A stretch of 64,000 nt of DNA from NCBI GenBank assembly GCA_017654935.2, contig CM065711.1, positions 27,960,320-28,024,319 on the forward strand, written 5' to 3'. Source of the DNA: Phymorhynchus buccinoides (Eukaryota > Mollusca > Gastropoda > Neogastropoda > Raphitomidae). The position numbers and the translations under genes are program-made. Below are positions 1 through 10,130 of the stretch, in pieces; the first letter of the stretch is position 1, and each line of letters starts with the position of its first letter. The notes under the pieces are model-generated. The model saw only the letters and a program-made list of their open reading frames with translations, made no database searches and was not told where the DNA came from.

Positions 1-36
1 CAGCAAGAAATTAGGGGATATTAAGTGAGAGACAGC

Positions 37-119
<83 letters not shown>

Positions 120-173
120 CTACAGTGGGAGCTGCCGTCAGCAAGAAATTAGGGGATATTAAGTGAGAGACAG

Positions 174-246
<73 letters not shown>

Positions 247-455
247 CTACAGTGGGAGCTGCCGTCAGCAAGAAATTAGGGGATATTAAGTGAGAGACAG
301 CCTGTGTGTGTGTGTGTGTGTCCCCGTGTGTGTGTGTGTGTGTGACTACAGTGGGAGCTGCCGTCAGCAAGAAATTAGGGGATATTAAGTGAGAGACAGC
401 CTGTGTGTGTGTCCCTGTGTGTGTGTGTGTGTGTGTCCCCGTGTGTGTGTGTGTC

Positions 456-494
<39 letters not shown>

Positions 495-595
495 CTACAG
501 TGGGAGCTGCCGTCAGCAAGAAACTAGGGGATATCAAGTGAGTGACAGCCTGTCTGTGTGTGTGTATGTGTGTGTGTGTGTGTTTGGTATTTGGT
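1..595. repeat. Composite (TG)n minisatellite
   Basis: A unit of about 58 bp containing the words CAGTGGGAGCTGCCGTCAGC and GGGGATATTAAGTGAGAGAC recurs about five times (near 1-36, 119-176, 245-302, 345-402 and 493-551). TG tracts of differing length, broken by TGTCCCCGTG, separate the copies. The non-TG parts are almost identical, so the array looks recently expanded. The tail (552-595) runs into unique sequence. Confidence 0.9.
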
Positions 596-759
596 ATATT
601 CTAGTCACAGAGACTGATCTCTGTGAAATTCGGGCTGCTCTCCCCCAGAGAGCGCGTCGCCGCAAGTGCAGCGCCTACCCAATTTATAAAAAAAAAGATT
701 TAAATGGGAGAAGGTGACAGGGTGAGGAGGGGGTGTGGGCATAGTTGGAAAACCTAGCT
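596..759. other. Intergenic or intronic sequence without a recognised feature
   Basis: A short non-repetitive stretch between the TG minisatellite and a SINE-like fragment. I see no credible exon. If the TPD52-family gene starts upstream, this lies within one of its introns. Confidence 0.4.
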
Positions 760-970
760 AATCAATTTGGCCATACCAGGCAGCGGGATTTCTCCCTGCT
801 CTTACCGACTTTCGACTGCCGTGGGATTTGTACGTGCGTAAAGCAGCACGGGTCAGTCTAGCTTTAAGTCCCCATCCGAAGGACTGGACGTTCAGTTTGA
901 TTTTCCTGTCAAACTAGAAAGAAAGGGCGAGGCCGGGATTTGAACCCGGGTCACTCAACGCTGCAGTCAC
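760..970 (-). mobile_element. tRNA-derived SINE fragment, reverse orientation
   Basis: On the minus strand, 934-947 reads as a Pol III B box (GGTTCAAATCCC) in a GC-rich tRNA-like context. About 60 bp on comes TCCTTCGGATGGGGAC. A near match to that word (TCCTTCGGATGAGACC) sits in the SINE at 23.7 kb, so the two share a central domain. No clear A box or target-site duplication is visible. It is either truncated or a diverged subfamily. Confidence 0.6.
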
Positions 971-1059
971 ATATGGAAAATTCACATAAAAAAGGAGGAA
1001 GAGAGGGACAGATAGGCATAGACAAGAGTGGAAGGGAGAGAGAGAGAAAGAGAGAGGAG

Positions 1060-1442
1060 TATAAGTGTGTGTGTGTATGTGTGTGTATATGTGTGTGTGT
1101 TTGTGTGTGTATGTGTGTGTATATGTGTGTGTGTGTTTGTGTGTGTATGTGTGTGTATGTGTGTGTGTATGTGTGTGTGTGTATGTGTGTGTATATGTGT
1201 GTGTGTTTGTGTGTGTGTTTGTGTGTGTGTATGTGTGTGTGTGTTTGTGTGTGTATGTGTGTGTGTTTGTGTGTGTATGTGTGTGTGTTTGTGTGTGTTT
1301 GTGTGTGTATGTGTGTGTGTGTGTGTTTGTGTGTGTATGTGTGTGTGTGTGTGTGTATATGTGTGTGTTTGTGTGTGTTTGTGTGTGTATATGTGTGTGT
1401 GTTTGTGTGTGTATATGTGTGTGTGTTTGTGTGTGTATATGA
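1060..1442. repeat. (TG)n / (GTGTGTAT)n microsatellite
   Basis: About 380 bp of TG interrupted at regular steps by TAT or TTT (GTGTGTATGTGTGTGTTT). Open frames on both strands (poly Cys-Val, poly Thr-His) are trivial products of the repeat. Confidence 0.95.
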
Positions 1443-1522
1443 GCATGCACACATCTACATGTAAATACGTGTGTCTATGAGCATGCTTGTCATACATCAC
1501 ATGTGAGTAATGCATGTTTCAG

Positions 1523-1583
1523 GAACTCGCAGACATTCAAATCTGTGGAAGAGAAGGTGGTCACATCCTACACCAGCGTCAAG
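1523..1583 (+). CDS. TPD52: TPD52-family protein, penultimate coding exon
   Basis: After the acceptor TGTTTCAG, one base completes a codon and 20 codons follow, reading NSQTFKSVEEKVVTSYTSVK, then the donor GTGAGC at 1584. Known of the family: tumour protein D52 proteins carry an N-S-x-T-F-K-S-x-E-E-K/R-V motif near the C-terminus, after a coiled coil. They are small cytosolic adaptors in vesicle and membrane traffic. The exon ends in phase 0 and joins the next exon at 3026 in frame. Upstream exons, with the coiled coil, lie outside the window. The motif match is strong; orthology to one particular vertebrate paralogue is not claimed. Confidence 0.85.
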
Positions 1584-1670
1584 GTGAGCTCCCCTGTTCA
1601 GGGTTTCTGATTTCAGGGCTTCTGATTCTTTCCCTCTTTGAAGGGGTACTCTCACCCCCTGTTAACGGTA

Positions 1671-1920
1671 TTAAGGGGTATTTCCACCCCCATATTTCAG
1701 CAAAAAATGTCCCTTAAATTTGCCTGGGTATAGAACAAAATCCATCTGTAGTATTGGGGATTCTTCTTCTGTGACATATATAAAATAAGGTCTACCCTTA
1801 CTTCCCAAAACTGAGACAATAGGGTCTTTGGATAATAGACCCCAATTTGATGCCTTTTAGTGACATGGGTGTTAAATCACTGTGGTGCTAAAATGCGACT
1901 TTGGTGGTGAAAAGGGTCAA
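1671..1920. mobile_element. TTAA-type (piggyBac-like) MITE, family A, diverged copy
   Basis: This matches the MITE at 12494-12866: the words CAGCAAAAAATGTCCCTTAAA, CCTGGGTATAG, CTGTGACATAT, GGGTCTTTGGATAA, GATGCCTTTTAGTGACATGG and a right end close to GGTGGTGAAAAGGGT. Here the right TTAA has decayed to TCAA. It lies in the intron of the TPD52-family gene. Confidence 0.75.
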
Positions 1921-2090
1921 GACAAAAATATGAGATAAATTGTACCCCAATTCCTGTGTGTACACGCACACACACACAGACATGCACACATGCTTGCGCG
2001 TGTGCATGCAACAACACACACAACACACACTTCTTCAGTTCTTGTTTTTTAATTTATGTTGAACTTCTTGTTTATCAAATTTTTGTTAAT

Positions 2091-2563
2091 CACATCCCCC
2101 CGTGGGGATACCGGGGGGTCTTTGGTATAAATAGTTCCCCCACCTTCTGGAAATTATTAAACATTTGGGACTTTACTGGTGTTGCACTGCCTCCGGGCAT
2201 TGCCTCCAGGATCATTCCCACCATCTTTATATCTACTAATGTCCCATATGTGTCTGTTCCAGACTGGAGGACGTTAAGCAGAATTTCATCATGGAAGTTC
2301 TGTGCTTGTAACTTCCTCTAATCTGTCACTCTCTTTGACTCAGCCTTTTCCCTTTGCTTACTATCATCTACTAGCCTTCTGCCTTACTGGTCCACTCTCC
2401 TGACTTTTTTTTCATGAAACACCACTTTCGAAAAGATTTCCTCCAGCCAAAGTCGGACTTGCTGGGCCTAACTATTTCTTAGTTAGGCACATAACGGCAG
2501 CATGACGCATCTGCGCTCATAATTGACAGGAAACTGTCTGAGCGATCGAAGAAGAAGAAGAAG
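2091..2563. mobile_element. Dispersed repeat X with repeat Y inserted in it
   Basis: Repeat X begins with CCCCCGTGGGGATACCGGGG and TATAAATAGTTCCCCCACC. It resumes at about 2291 with GAAGTTCTGTGCTTGTAAC and ends in GAAGAAGAAGAAG, a SINE-like tail. Between the halves (about 2150-2290) sits repeat Y, marked by GGGCATTGCCTCCAGGATC and CCATATGTGTCTGTTCCAG. X and Y occur together at 11.7 kb in the opposite nesting order. Fragments of X recur in reverse near 29.57 and 30.06 kb. Confidence 0.75.
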
Positions 2564-2932
2564 TTAACTCATTCAAGTCGTTCCAGCCATATGTGTGCAG
2601 AATTAATAGATAGCTGTCAATTTGATGCATTTGCTTCAAGGGAAGTAAATCTGTGTGCACACCATACCTTGGTCACTTCTAAACTCGCTTCGCTCCCTTA
2701 GACCACAATTTTGCCTCTGACTTTGCTTTTGTAGTGGTTTGTTGTGGGGAAACCAATCGGTGTAGAGAGTTTTTCTATATAAAGTCTATATATAAAAAAG
2801 TGTGATCTACCACTTCCCTATGTCTAAGCCTGAAGTATAAACCCGTAATGTATGTTTTGTTTGTGTGTATGGCTGGAGTGATTTGTGAGGTTTTTTTAAT
2901 AATTCAAAATCGTTGCGATGCGAATGAGTTAA
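2564..2932. mobile_element. TTAA-flanked MITE (family D)
   Basis: The left end TTAACTCATTCAAGTCG and the right end GCGATGCGAATGAGTTAA are inverted repeats with TTAA at both tips, as expected of piggyBac-type insertion. The right part (GTGTATGGCTGGAGTGATTT to GTTGCGATGCG) recurs at 11.34-11.54 kb, where it is broken by a 116-bp insert. Intronic in the TPD52-family gene. Confidence 0.75.
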
Positions 2933-3025
2933 GCGCATAGAGCTCCACATTGATTGGAGGAGTGAGCTATGTAAATGCTTCACTGTTATTATTATTATTA
3001 TTATTTTTTCTTTCTACGTTTTCAG

Positions 3026-3199
3026 TCGAAGGTGACCGGAAGCAAGTCGACGGACGACATCGATGCTGCTTTCCAGGAGGCTCGAGGGGGGGAGGAGGGG
3101 GACGAGGTGGGAGAAGCGGGCGGCAACCAAGATGCCGCTGACGGGAACGGCACCGGCATCGGCGGCATGATTGCGGCAACGGATCAAGTCCCCCTTTAA
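3026..3199 (+). CDS. TPD52: TPD52-family protein, C-terminal exon and stop
   Basis: The acceptor is TTTCAG at 3020-3025, with an upstream polypyrimidine/ATT tract. The exon opens in phase 0, matching the donor at 1583. It encodes 57 residues starting SKVTGSKSTDDIDAAFQEA, then a Gly/Glu/Asp-rich low-complexity tail ending in QVPL and TAA at 3197-3199. The S-K-V-x-G-S segment directly after the TFKS-EEKV exon is the order seen in TPD52 proteins. The long acidic Gly-rich tail is unlike the short vertebrate tails and is probably lineage-specific. The 3'UTR seems to run into a 32-bp minisatellite. Confidence 0.85.
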   Translation, partial: SKVTGSKSTDDIDAAFQEARGGEEGDEVGEAGGNQDAADGNGTGIGGMIAATDQVPL

Positions 3200-3254
3200 G
3201 CAAATCTCCCGTCAAAGACCCCGGCTGGTTGTCCATGTACATGGATGTTCCTGC

Positions 3255-3836
3255 TTTCAGGATGTCCTGAAGTTCAGGATTGTTTTGTCCAGGATGTCCT
3301 GAAGTTCAGGATTGTTTTGTCCAGGATGTCCTGAAGTTCAGGATTGCTTTGTCCAGGGATGTCCTGAAGTTCAAGATTGTTTTGTCCAGGATGTCCTGAA
3401 GTTCAGGATTTTTTTGTCCAGGATGTCCTGAAGTTCAGGATTGTTTTGTCCAGGATGTCCTGAAGTTCAGGATTTTTTTTGTCCAGGATGTCCTGAAGTT
3501 CAGGATTGCTTTGTCCAGGATGTCCTGAAGTTCAAGATTTTTTTGTCCAGGATGTCCTGAAGTTCAGGATTTTTTGGTCCAGGATGTCCTGAAGTTCAGG
3601 ATTGTTTTGTCCAGGATGTCCTGAAGTTCAGGATTGTTTTGTCCAGGATGTCCTGAAGTTCAGGATTGTTTTGTCCAGGATGTCCTGAAGTTCAGGATTT
3701 TTTTGTCCAGGATGTCCTGAAGTTCAGGATTGCTTTGTCCAGGATGTCCTGAAGTTCAGGATTTTTTTGTCCAGGATGTCCTGAAGTTCAGGATTGTTTT
3801 GTCCAGGATGTCCTGAAGTTCAGGATTGTTTTTATT
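3255..3836. repeat. 32-bp minisatellite with internal palindrome, downstream of the TPD52 stop
   Basis: About 18 copies of a 32-bp unit, AGGATGTCCTGAAGTTCAGG followed by ATTGTTTTGTCC. The core TCCTGAAGTTCAGGA is a perfect inverted repeat of 7-bp arms around one base. Variants are mostly T/G/C changes in the T-rich part. The array starts about 55 bp after the stop codon, so it may be transcribed as 3'UTR. Confidence 0.95.
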
Positions 3837-4107
3837 GCCTGGAGCCAGCGTCTCTGGATGATGAGAATTTGAGAAGATGCATTTTGCTGGTTTAACCAGA
3901 AATGAAAGTGCAGCGAGAGCCTGTCGATTACATTGGAAACTGTTGTTTCCCTTCAGTTTCCAGAGGGCATTCCAGGATTTTGAAATTTCCCAGGAGCACC
4001 CATGTATGTATATACTTGATGAAGAGCTGAATTAGAGAGAAATGTGGGACCCGTCGAACAAAAATGGAGAGAAAAAACAACCCCGAACGGTTGTATTAAA
4101 GTCTTGA
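3837..4107. other. Unassigned; possible TPD52 3'UTR or 3' flank
   Basis: Unique-looking sequence between the minisatellite and a MITE. No AATAAA is visible here. The first candidate, AATAAA within TAAATAAATAA, lies near 4580, past the next MITE. Confidence 0.3.
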
Positions 4108-4563
4108 CTTATCATATTTTACGGACTGTAAGGCGATACTTTTTTCCTACATCAAGCAAACGACTACACGACAAGTGCAAAGTGACGTTATTTTATTCAC
4201 AAGAGACAAAACAAAACTACTGGATATTTCGGCGAATGCGCCTTTATCAACACAGACAAACAAGAAAACAGCAAAAGGAGCAAAAAGCAGGCAACAAAAG
4301 GAGCAAAAACCAACAAGATCAAAATTTAAAAAACAACAATACTTCCCCTCTACAGTCCAATGCGTAAATGATACAACCAAGTTAAAACTAAATGCCGTCA
4401 ACACTTTTTTCCTAGACTGAGACCCCTGCGCCTTATAATGTGACTGATAGTAATATAGTAAGAAAGCTATGATAACAGAATCTGAATTTTGTGTAAAATT
4501 TGGGGGGGGGTGCGCCTTATAATCAGTTGATTACGGCCTTGCAGTCCGTAATTTACGGTAATT
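4108..4563. mobile_element. hAT-like MITE with TATTTTACGGACT ends (family K)
   Basis: The left end ATATTTTACGGACTGTAAGG and the right end CAGTCCGTAATTTACGGTAA are imperfect inverted repeats. The interior carries GAGACCCCTGCGCCTTATAA, shared with copies at 10.13 kb and 13.05 kb. A related terminal motif (TATTTTCCGGACTATAAGTC) is widespread in animal genomes, from general knowledge. The left half has extra sequence compared with the other copies. Confidence 0.7.
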
Positions 4564-4738
4564 GAAAGACTTGACTTGGTAAATAAATAACACTGTTATT
4601 AACTCTTCTAGCACCATGTATTTTGTAACATTCTTGGTTTGTCCGTTGCGTCTTAACTGACAGGAGGAGAGCAGGGGGTTTTTCTTTTCGAGTGAGCATG
4701 TGTGGCTAAGTTCAAAGGAAGAAATAGTAATATAAGCT

Positions 4739-5369
4739 CAGAGCTGATTCTAGGGCGCGGGATTGGTAAAATCCCCCCAAATCTGTTCCTTCACGCAATA
4801 ATCGGGTCTAAGCGCGGGCCGACACCCGCATATTTGCAGAACTGCCCGCACTTTTTACCGATCGCTGCGGGAATTCCTTCGTCGTCTGCTAAATCCGTTG
4901 TCTGCACAAACCGAAAGCATCGAGCAGGAATGAATGATTTCTCGACATTTCATTGGTTCCTTTACAATGTTAGTGTAAATCAACCAATCGCGTTCATCTC
5001 GTTTTGCCGGCAAGAAGTTGCGAGAGTCCTACCCGCCATGTTGAATTTTCTTCAAAATGAAGCGGACAACGACGCTCCTAGATTTTAATTTTTGTGGCGG
5101 CAAAGTGAAAAGAAGAAATCCTCTGCCAAACGAGTGTGCAGAAGCTGTTGCTGAAACAGCTACTGCATCAACAGTCTTGGAGAAGCAGCCCGAAGATAAC
5201 GGGGGGTGGGGGGGGGGGGGGGGGTGCAGTGCAAACTGTGTTTGAAACACAAAAAACAAAATGCATTGACATCGCCCACAGGCGCATCATATCTATTGGA
5301 CCTGCCCCCCTTATTTCATTCTTAGTGGGGGAGCGCCCCCACTTTTTCAAAATCCTAGAATCAGCTCTG
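4739..5369 (+). mobile_element. hAT-like non-autonomous element retaining promoter and transposase start
   Basis: Perfect 16-bp terminal inverted repeats CAGAGCTGATTCTAGG and CCTAGAATCAGCTCTG lie 630 bp apart. Both flanks share TAAGCT(C), a probable 7-8 bp target duplication as in hAT elements. Inside are opposed CCAAT boxes (ATTGG near 4952, CCAATCGCG near 4983). Then comes an ATG at 5057 with a short frame, MKRTTTLLDFNFCGGKVKRR, resembling the N-termini of hAT/ZMYM-type proteins (basic, L-L-D-F). The frame runs into a poly-G tract and stops at 5243-5245. I read it as an internally deleted element with the 5' end of its gene left. Confidence 0.75.
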
Positions 5370-5636
5370 TAAGCTCTAAAAGCAGACAAAACACTTGGCA
5401 GGGTGCTTGGCAGTGAATGTCTTTGCATTTGGTGGGAGTGTAGAGTGATGTCTTGGGCGAATGTGCTCTCCCTTGGTGCTAGACGAGGTAAGGGCCAGCC
5501 ACACGTCAGCTAAAATCGCCCGACAAGTAGTCATTCAACAACAATCTTTCCAGTGCAGCCTCAGGCCAGCAGAGTGGCTTCACTGATGCGGTGCTAATCT
5601 TACCAATCATATAAGTATTCTAAGAATGAGTTGGTG
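5370..5636. other. Unassigned sequence
   Basis: No exon or repeat family recognised between the hAT-like element and a copy of repeat Y. Confidence 0.3.
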
Positions 5637-5806
5637 GTACCATAGCCGATGAGATTTAACGGAGGCGTGGTTACTGCTACACATATCTGTATTATTGAAA
5701 AAAATCGGGACTTTACTGGTTTTGTACTGCCTCCGGGCATTGCCTCCAGTATTGTTCCCACCATCTTTGTATTTACAAATGGCTGAAAGGCCGAAGAGGG
5801 CGTAAA
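5637..5806 (+). mobile_element. Repeat Y copy, truncated
   Basis: Contains ACCATAGCCGATGAGATTTA, ACTTTACTGG and CGGGCATTGCCTCCAG. These match copies at 2.15, 11.7, 29.3 and 56.5 kb (the last reversed). The 3' part CCCATATGTGTCTG is replaced by a GGCCGAAGAGGGCGTAAAAC tail. No coding capacity; class unknown, probably a short retroposon. Confidence 0.65.
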
Positions 5807-5930
5807 ACCCTATTTTCACTCACAATAGTGTTCATGAATGAAATTGAGATTATTTGCTTTTTCTTTCAACTAATACATAGACACACTTAGATAGAATCGC
5901 TGGGTTTTGTTTGTTTGATATTAACCCCTT

Positions 5931-6148
5931 GACTGCCACCAACGTATCAGGTACTGACCTGATGACATCACTGATGATGTCATCAGATGAAGAGGAATAA
6001 CCCTGATATGCTGGCTTTTGCTCTAACACAGTCAAGAGAGTTATATCCCCAGACCATGTTGCCAGATTGGCTCTGTCAGTTGTCTTTTTCATGGCATGAT
6101 TTGTACAATGATTTTTTTCTTTAATTTTCTCTGGCAGTCAAGGGGTTA
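5931..6148. mobile_element. TTAA-type (piggyBac-like) MITE, 218 bp
   Basis: The left end TTAACCCCTTGACTGCCA and the right end TGGCAGTCAAGGGGTTA are an 18-bp inverted repeat. Such ends and TTAA target sites are typical of piggyBac-derived MITEs. The interior holds a small TGATGACATCACTGATGATG inverted cluster. Confidence 0.85.
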
Positions 6149-6164
6149 CAAATCTAATATTGCA

Positions 6165-6550
6165 TTTTATAGGCCGACAATTATGATAATGTTGCGTTGA
6201 GTCGGAAACTCTGTTAATAAAAGGTAATTAGATTATGATGCATTCCGCGGCGTAGATATGTTTACTGGTATGTGCAAGTATTTTCAAGTAAATATTTAGA
6301 GAAGAAATGTTAGTTTTTGATGATTTTTACTATAACATTTTTTTTTAAAGGCTTACATTTTATAGTCCGACAATTACGCTATGTTGCGTCGAGTCGGAAA
6401 CACTAGATTGAAAAGCAATGAAATTGTGGTGCATGTATTAGTGGCATAGAAATATTTACTGTTAGACATGTGTATGTGCAATTATTTTCAATTAAATGTT
6501 TAGAGAAGAAATGTTTTTGATGATTCTTACTATAAATTTTTTTGAAAAGC
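6165..6550. repeat. About 190-bp tandem duplication
   Basis: Two diverged copies share TATAGGCCGACAATTA / TATAGTCCGACAATTA, GTCGGAAAC, a TTTACTG...TATGTGCAA segment and TTAGAGAAGAAATGTT. A third fragment (AAATATTACTGGTATGTGC and GTTTTTGATGATTC) is at about 8675-8775. It is probably an old transposon piece; no coding potential. Confidence 0.7.
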
Positions 6551-7361
6551 TATTGAATTATGGTGGGAGTTCACTTAGTACAAAGCTGGGTAACGAGAAA
6601 TATTGGTTAACTCGCAAAAATCTGTTTGAACGGACGAAACCTCTTTATTATTACTTCAAAAAAGATTGTTTTACACACTAGACTGGGGGTTTTCTCAGCA
6701 CCACATGAAATGTGGTTAAGACACAAACAAAAACTCAATCCGACTGTCACTTTTTTGTAGTACAGTTCGCATTTATAGCGCCAATAGAAATTGTTCGGAA
6801 ATAATTAAGGGGAGTAATTTCATGGTGTGTGGTAGTGATCTTGCCTAATTCAATCGGTCAAAACAGGGGAAGTCACTCTGCCATCAGCTCTTGTAGCCTA
6901 TCGACTCGTGTGTTTGAGCAGACATACAGCACTTAGAACACCGTGCGTCATTCTAAAAATGTATGTCATTTATATTTTTACGTCACATTTTGCAAGTTCT
7001 ATCAGTTTGTGGCAACTGGCCACCCCTAATTTTTCTTTAAAAAATGTTGGCAAGTCGCTGACTCGCATCCTCCGGTTTCAAGCTTTGACGCCATTGTTGC
7101 ATTGTTGCTTTGGCATTTGACAGAGTAATGGAGGTAAACAACTCTTATTTTCACGAAGTGTTCTCCCCTATTTTTTCCGAAAATTGTCTATTGAAGCTGG
7201 AGCCACCAAATATTTCCTTACAAACTTTGCAAAAGCCATCACAAAGCTCAAATGTTCATCTGCTGTGCCATATGCTAGTCGGGAAGTTACAAGTCCTTTT
7301 AGTCGGAAAGTATGAACTGCGCATGCATATTCTAGAGTACTGAGGGGGGTTGCGTACCCCA
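6551..7361. other. Unassigned AT-rich sequence
   Basis: Contains only short frames without recognisable motifs. No repeat shared with the rest of the window was noticed. Confidence 0.3.
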
Positions 7362-7854
7362 TAACCCGTTCGCCGCCAGCCACTTTTCAACCAAAAAGTT
7401 CTGTCAAACTTACCTAGGTCAAGCAACGTTGGCATCTGCAATACTGTCAACCCCCCTATGACATGTATCAAGGCCTTTACTTAATAAAAAATTTGATGGC
7501 TTGGAGTCAAAACGGACTATCTTTAGATAGTCCATTGACGTATTATTGAACCTATTACAAAAACTAATAACTTGTATCAAACAATGACTGCAGAAATATA
7601 TAAAGGGGGTTATGCTTTTTATATTTCTGCAGTCTTTTTTTTTATACAAGTTATTAGTTGTCGTACTAAGTTCAAGAATATGTCAATGGACTATCTAAAG
7701 ATAGTCTGTTTTGACTCCAAGCCATCGTAATATCTCCAAACATTGAAAAACATAAGGTCACTGGATATCAGATCCCGTTTTCGCGCCTTTTAGTGACATT
7801 AAGTTTGAAAATCAGTGTGGTGCAAGAATGCGACGTCGGCGGTGAAAGGGTTAA
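7362..7854. mobile_element. Family A TTAA MITE split by a hairpin MITE
   Basis: The outer ends TAACCCGTTCGCCGCCAGCC (left) and GTCGGCGGTGAAAGGGTTAA (right) match the family A element at 12.5 kb. The interior CTTTTAGTGACATT before the right end is also shared. A second, nearly perfect palindrome occupies 7495-7726. Its arms start GATGGCTTGGAGTCAAAAC and hold GGACTATCTTTAGATAGTCC, itself a palindrome. The hairpin element evidently inserted into the older family A copy. Confidence 0.8.
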
Positions 7855-8278
7855 GGCATTGGAAAAAATGACGCAAGCTTGACGTAATTTCTATATAATC
7901 TACGATTTCAAGGGAGGGGGAGCCGGGGAGGGTACGCACTGACCCAACCAACGCGCAGACCTGTTAGTACTCTAGAGTCCCGCACAAAGTGTGTCGTCTG
8001 CAGCACTACGGCTCATTCAGTAGTCAGGCATGGTAGACCTCTGCGAATCGCGGAAAATCCGCGAAACAGTTTGAAGCAAAATTATTAAAAAAATGCATTG
8101 AAATGGCATGAAAAAGTGAAAATTTCACTCATTTATTGAATTTTATTGAATTTTCTTCGGACCCCCGGACCCCCTGGACCCCCGGCCATTTTCCTTGAAA
8201 ACCACTTTGCCCCCACTACCATGCCTGGTAGTAGAACTTTCGGTTTCACATTTTTTACTACGATTTTGTTAAAAATGC
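7855..8278. other. Unassigned sequence with a small proline-codon-rich patch
   Basis: Nothing convincing. GGACCCCCGGACCCCCTGGA near 8159-8180 is a local C/G-rich duplication, not an exon. Confidence 0.3.
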
Positions 8279-8593
8279 TTAACCCCTTTACTGCCGAGCC
8301 CGGTTCCGGTTCCGGGGCAACTATATGCCAAGCCGTTTTAGGTTGCCGAGTCTATCGCAAAACTTTCTGAATAAAAGTGCATATGCCCTATGCTTTTCTG
8401 AACGGGGATTGAATATACTATCCTTTGAGAACACTCTCACATGCATTCGAACATACTGCGAAAAGCGTATGGATTAGGATAGAAAACGGGAAACTCTTAG
8501 AATAACCCTATGACGGATATTTCCGTGACGGGGCAGTTTATAGGTTACCGGAAGTTGACGGAAATATCCGTGACGGGGCAGTGAAGAGATTAA
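8279..8593. mobile_element. TTAA-type MITE with GACGGGGCAGT ends
   Basis: Begins TTAACCCCTTTACTGCC and ends GGGGCAGTGAAGAGATTAA, with TTAA at both tips. Near the right end GGAAATATCCGTGACGGGGC is present in two direct copies about 50 bp apart. Same class as 5931-6148, but a different interior. Confidence 0.75.
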
Positions 8594-8774
8594 CACAAAT
8601 AATGGTTAACACACAAAAGCATCTTTGTCCCTCGCCCTGAATTTCGTGTTAAGAGTACGCCGCTGTACAATGCATCTAGAAATATTACTGGTATGTGCAA
8701 AAAAAAAAAAAAAAATTTTTAAATTTAAATGTGTAGAGGAAGAATCGGTGTTAGTTTTTGATGATTCTTTAAAT

Positions 8775-9145
8775 CATGGTGCTGGATTTTAACGTATTGG
8801 TTATAATTACTTATTAACTTCTATCGCGGATGATTGCGGTTTTGTTATTGTTGTTTTTTCACATATGATGTATTTTTGGCTCTTATGATAGTTGTCCGTC
8901 TGTGTGCATGTGTGTTGTGTCCGTGGTCTAATCTCCAAACTTTAACGTTGGCATTTTCTCGGGAAATAGAAGGCGTACATTGTTCAAACTTTGCATACAC
9001 ATAGATGTTTATGCAAGCTTTCGAACAATAATGGTTCGAATAATTAAATACTTAAAACAACACTGTAAACAGATAACGTTTTAGATTAGTGGGTTAGAGA
9101 GTATTCAACAGGCAACATGAGTTAAGAAACTCATCAACGCCGAAA
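8775..9145. other. Unassigned sequence
   Basis: AT-rich, no exon or shared repeat seen. It includes TGTCCGTCTGTGTGCATGTG near 8894, of the kind that flanks dispersed repeats elsewhere in the window. Confidence 0.25.
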
Positions 9146-9240
9146 GCCTCGATAGCTCATTTGGGTCTGTCTGTCATGCCAATGGTTCTGGGTTCGATTC
9201 TCGGCAAAGGCACTTTAAAAATAAAAAAATTGTTGGTGTA
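9146..9240 (+). mobile_element. tRNA-like SINE head
   Basis: GCCTCGATAGCTCATTTGGG resembles a tRNA 5' end with an A box. GGGTTCGATTCTCGGC about 30 bp later is a B box. The ends GCCT and AGGC could pair. It is followed by an A-rich tail. The anticodon and T arms do not fold cleanly, so this is a SINE head or tRNA pseudogene rather than a functional tRNA gene. Confidence 0.55.
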
Positions 9241-9477
9241 TCCATTAACAATAGTTTCATTTGTACTTTAAAAAAATGTATTGGCAATCTTGTACTTTAG
9301 ACACCCCCCTCAATCTTTGTTTGTTGTTGTCCCACATGTGCCTGTTCGAGTGAGCCTTGAAGGCTTTGCCTCTTGCTATGTCATTTGTTTTGGTCTGATC
9401 TTCTGTGGACTATGTATTTATACTTAATAATGTTACAGTTTGATTTGTTTGATTATGGTAATTTTCTTTGCACATGT

Positions 9478-9580
9478 TTTGATTAGTTGTTTGTTTGTTT
9501 GAACGTGTTGTTGTTTGTTTGAACGTGTTGTTGTTTGTTTGAACGTGTTGTTGTTTGTTTGAACGTGTTGTTGTTGTTTG
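9478..9580. repeat. 20-bp tandem repeat
   Basis: About five copies of TTGTTTGTTTGAACGTGTTG, nearly identical. No other context. Confidence 0.9.
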
Positions 9581-10130
9581 TTGCTTAGCTATGTGAGCCA
9601 ACAGTTTGAATTATTTACATTTGTGTGTGGGTGGTTTTTAAAAAAATGATTGAATTACTCGATAACAAATGCTCATGATTTAATCACGTTTCTTTCATAA
9701 TCGTAACGTCATGGATTTGACATTTCGAACACTAGTGCAACAGTTTATGGTCCCTGAATTGGGAAGTTCGTAGGTTGTGAAGTTTTGTTAAAAATATTAA
9801 AATAAATAAATAAAAGGTGCTTGGTCGGGAAATAAATTTGTTGAGTTTTGATTCCTTTTGAGCTTTAGGCCGTGTACACACATAAGCGGATATTCCATGC
9901 GGAAACCCGTGCGCAATCCATAAATAAGTGAAACAAAGAAGGGAAAAGATTTGCGCACGTGTCCGAATTTCCCCTATATAGTATATGCGTACACTTTTAT
10001 CCTTCTTTCTTCCACTTATTTAGGGTTTTCCGTACGGAAATGTGAACCCGGCCTTATCGCGCATGCTATTTGTCAGTATTGGTTATGTATCGTTAGTCAT
10101 TGCTTTTAGCGACTTTTTGATGAGTAGTCG
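9581..10130. other. Unassigned sequence
   Basis: No recognised exon. The pair CGTGCGCAATCCATAAATAA (about 9908) and CTTATTTAGGGTTTTCCGTA (about 10015) suggests a degraded inverted element here. Confidence 0.3.

Noticed and set aside
914..1515. Several 150-178 residue frames on both strands
   Set aside because: They are Thr-His or Cys-Val repeats encoded by (TG)n; the same holds at 12.96-13.4, 13.6-14.0, 27.3-27.6, 45.5-46.2, 48.9-49.2, 56.1-56.4 and 62.0-62.4 kb.
3255..3836. Heat-shock element array
   Set aside because: GAA and TTC are separated by one base (GAAGTTC), not the two of a heat-shock element, so the spacing is wrong.
5057..5245. Host gene starting at 5057
   Set aside because: The frame lies wholly inside an element with perfect terminal inverted repeats and ends in a poly-G tract; treated as a transposase remnant.
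9146..9213. Functional tRNA gene
   Set aside because: Only four acceptor pairs and a poor T stem; A-rich tail follows. SINE head or tRNA pseudogene.
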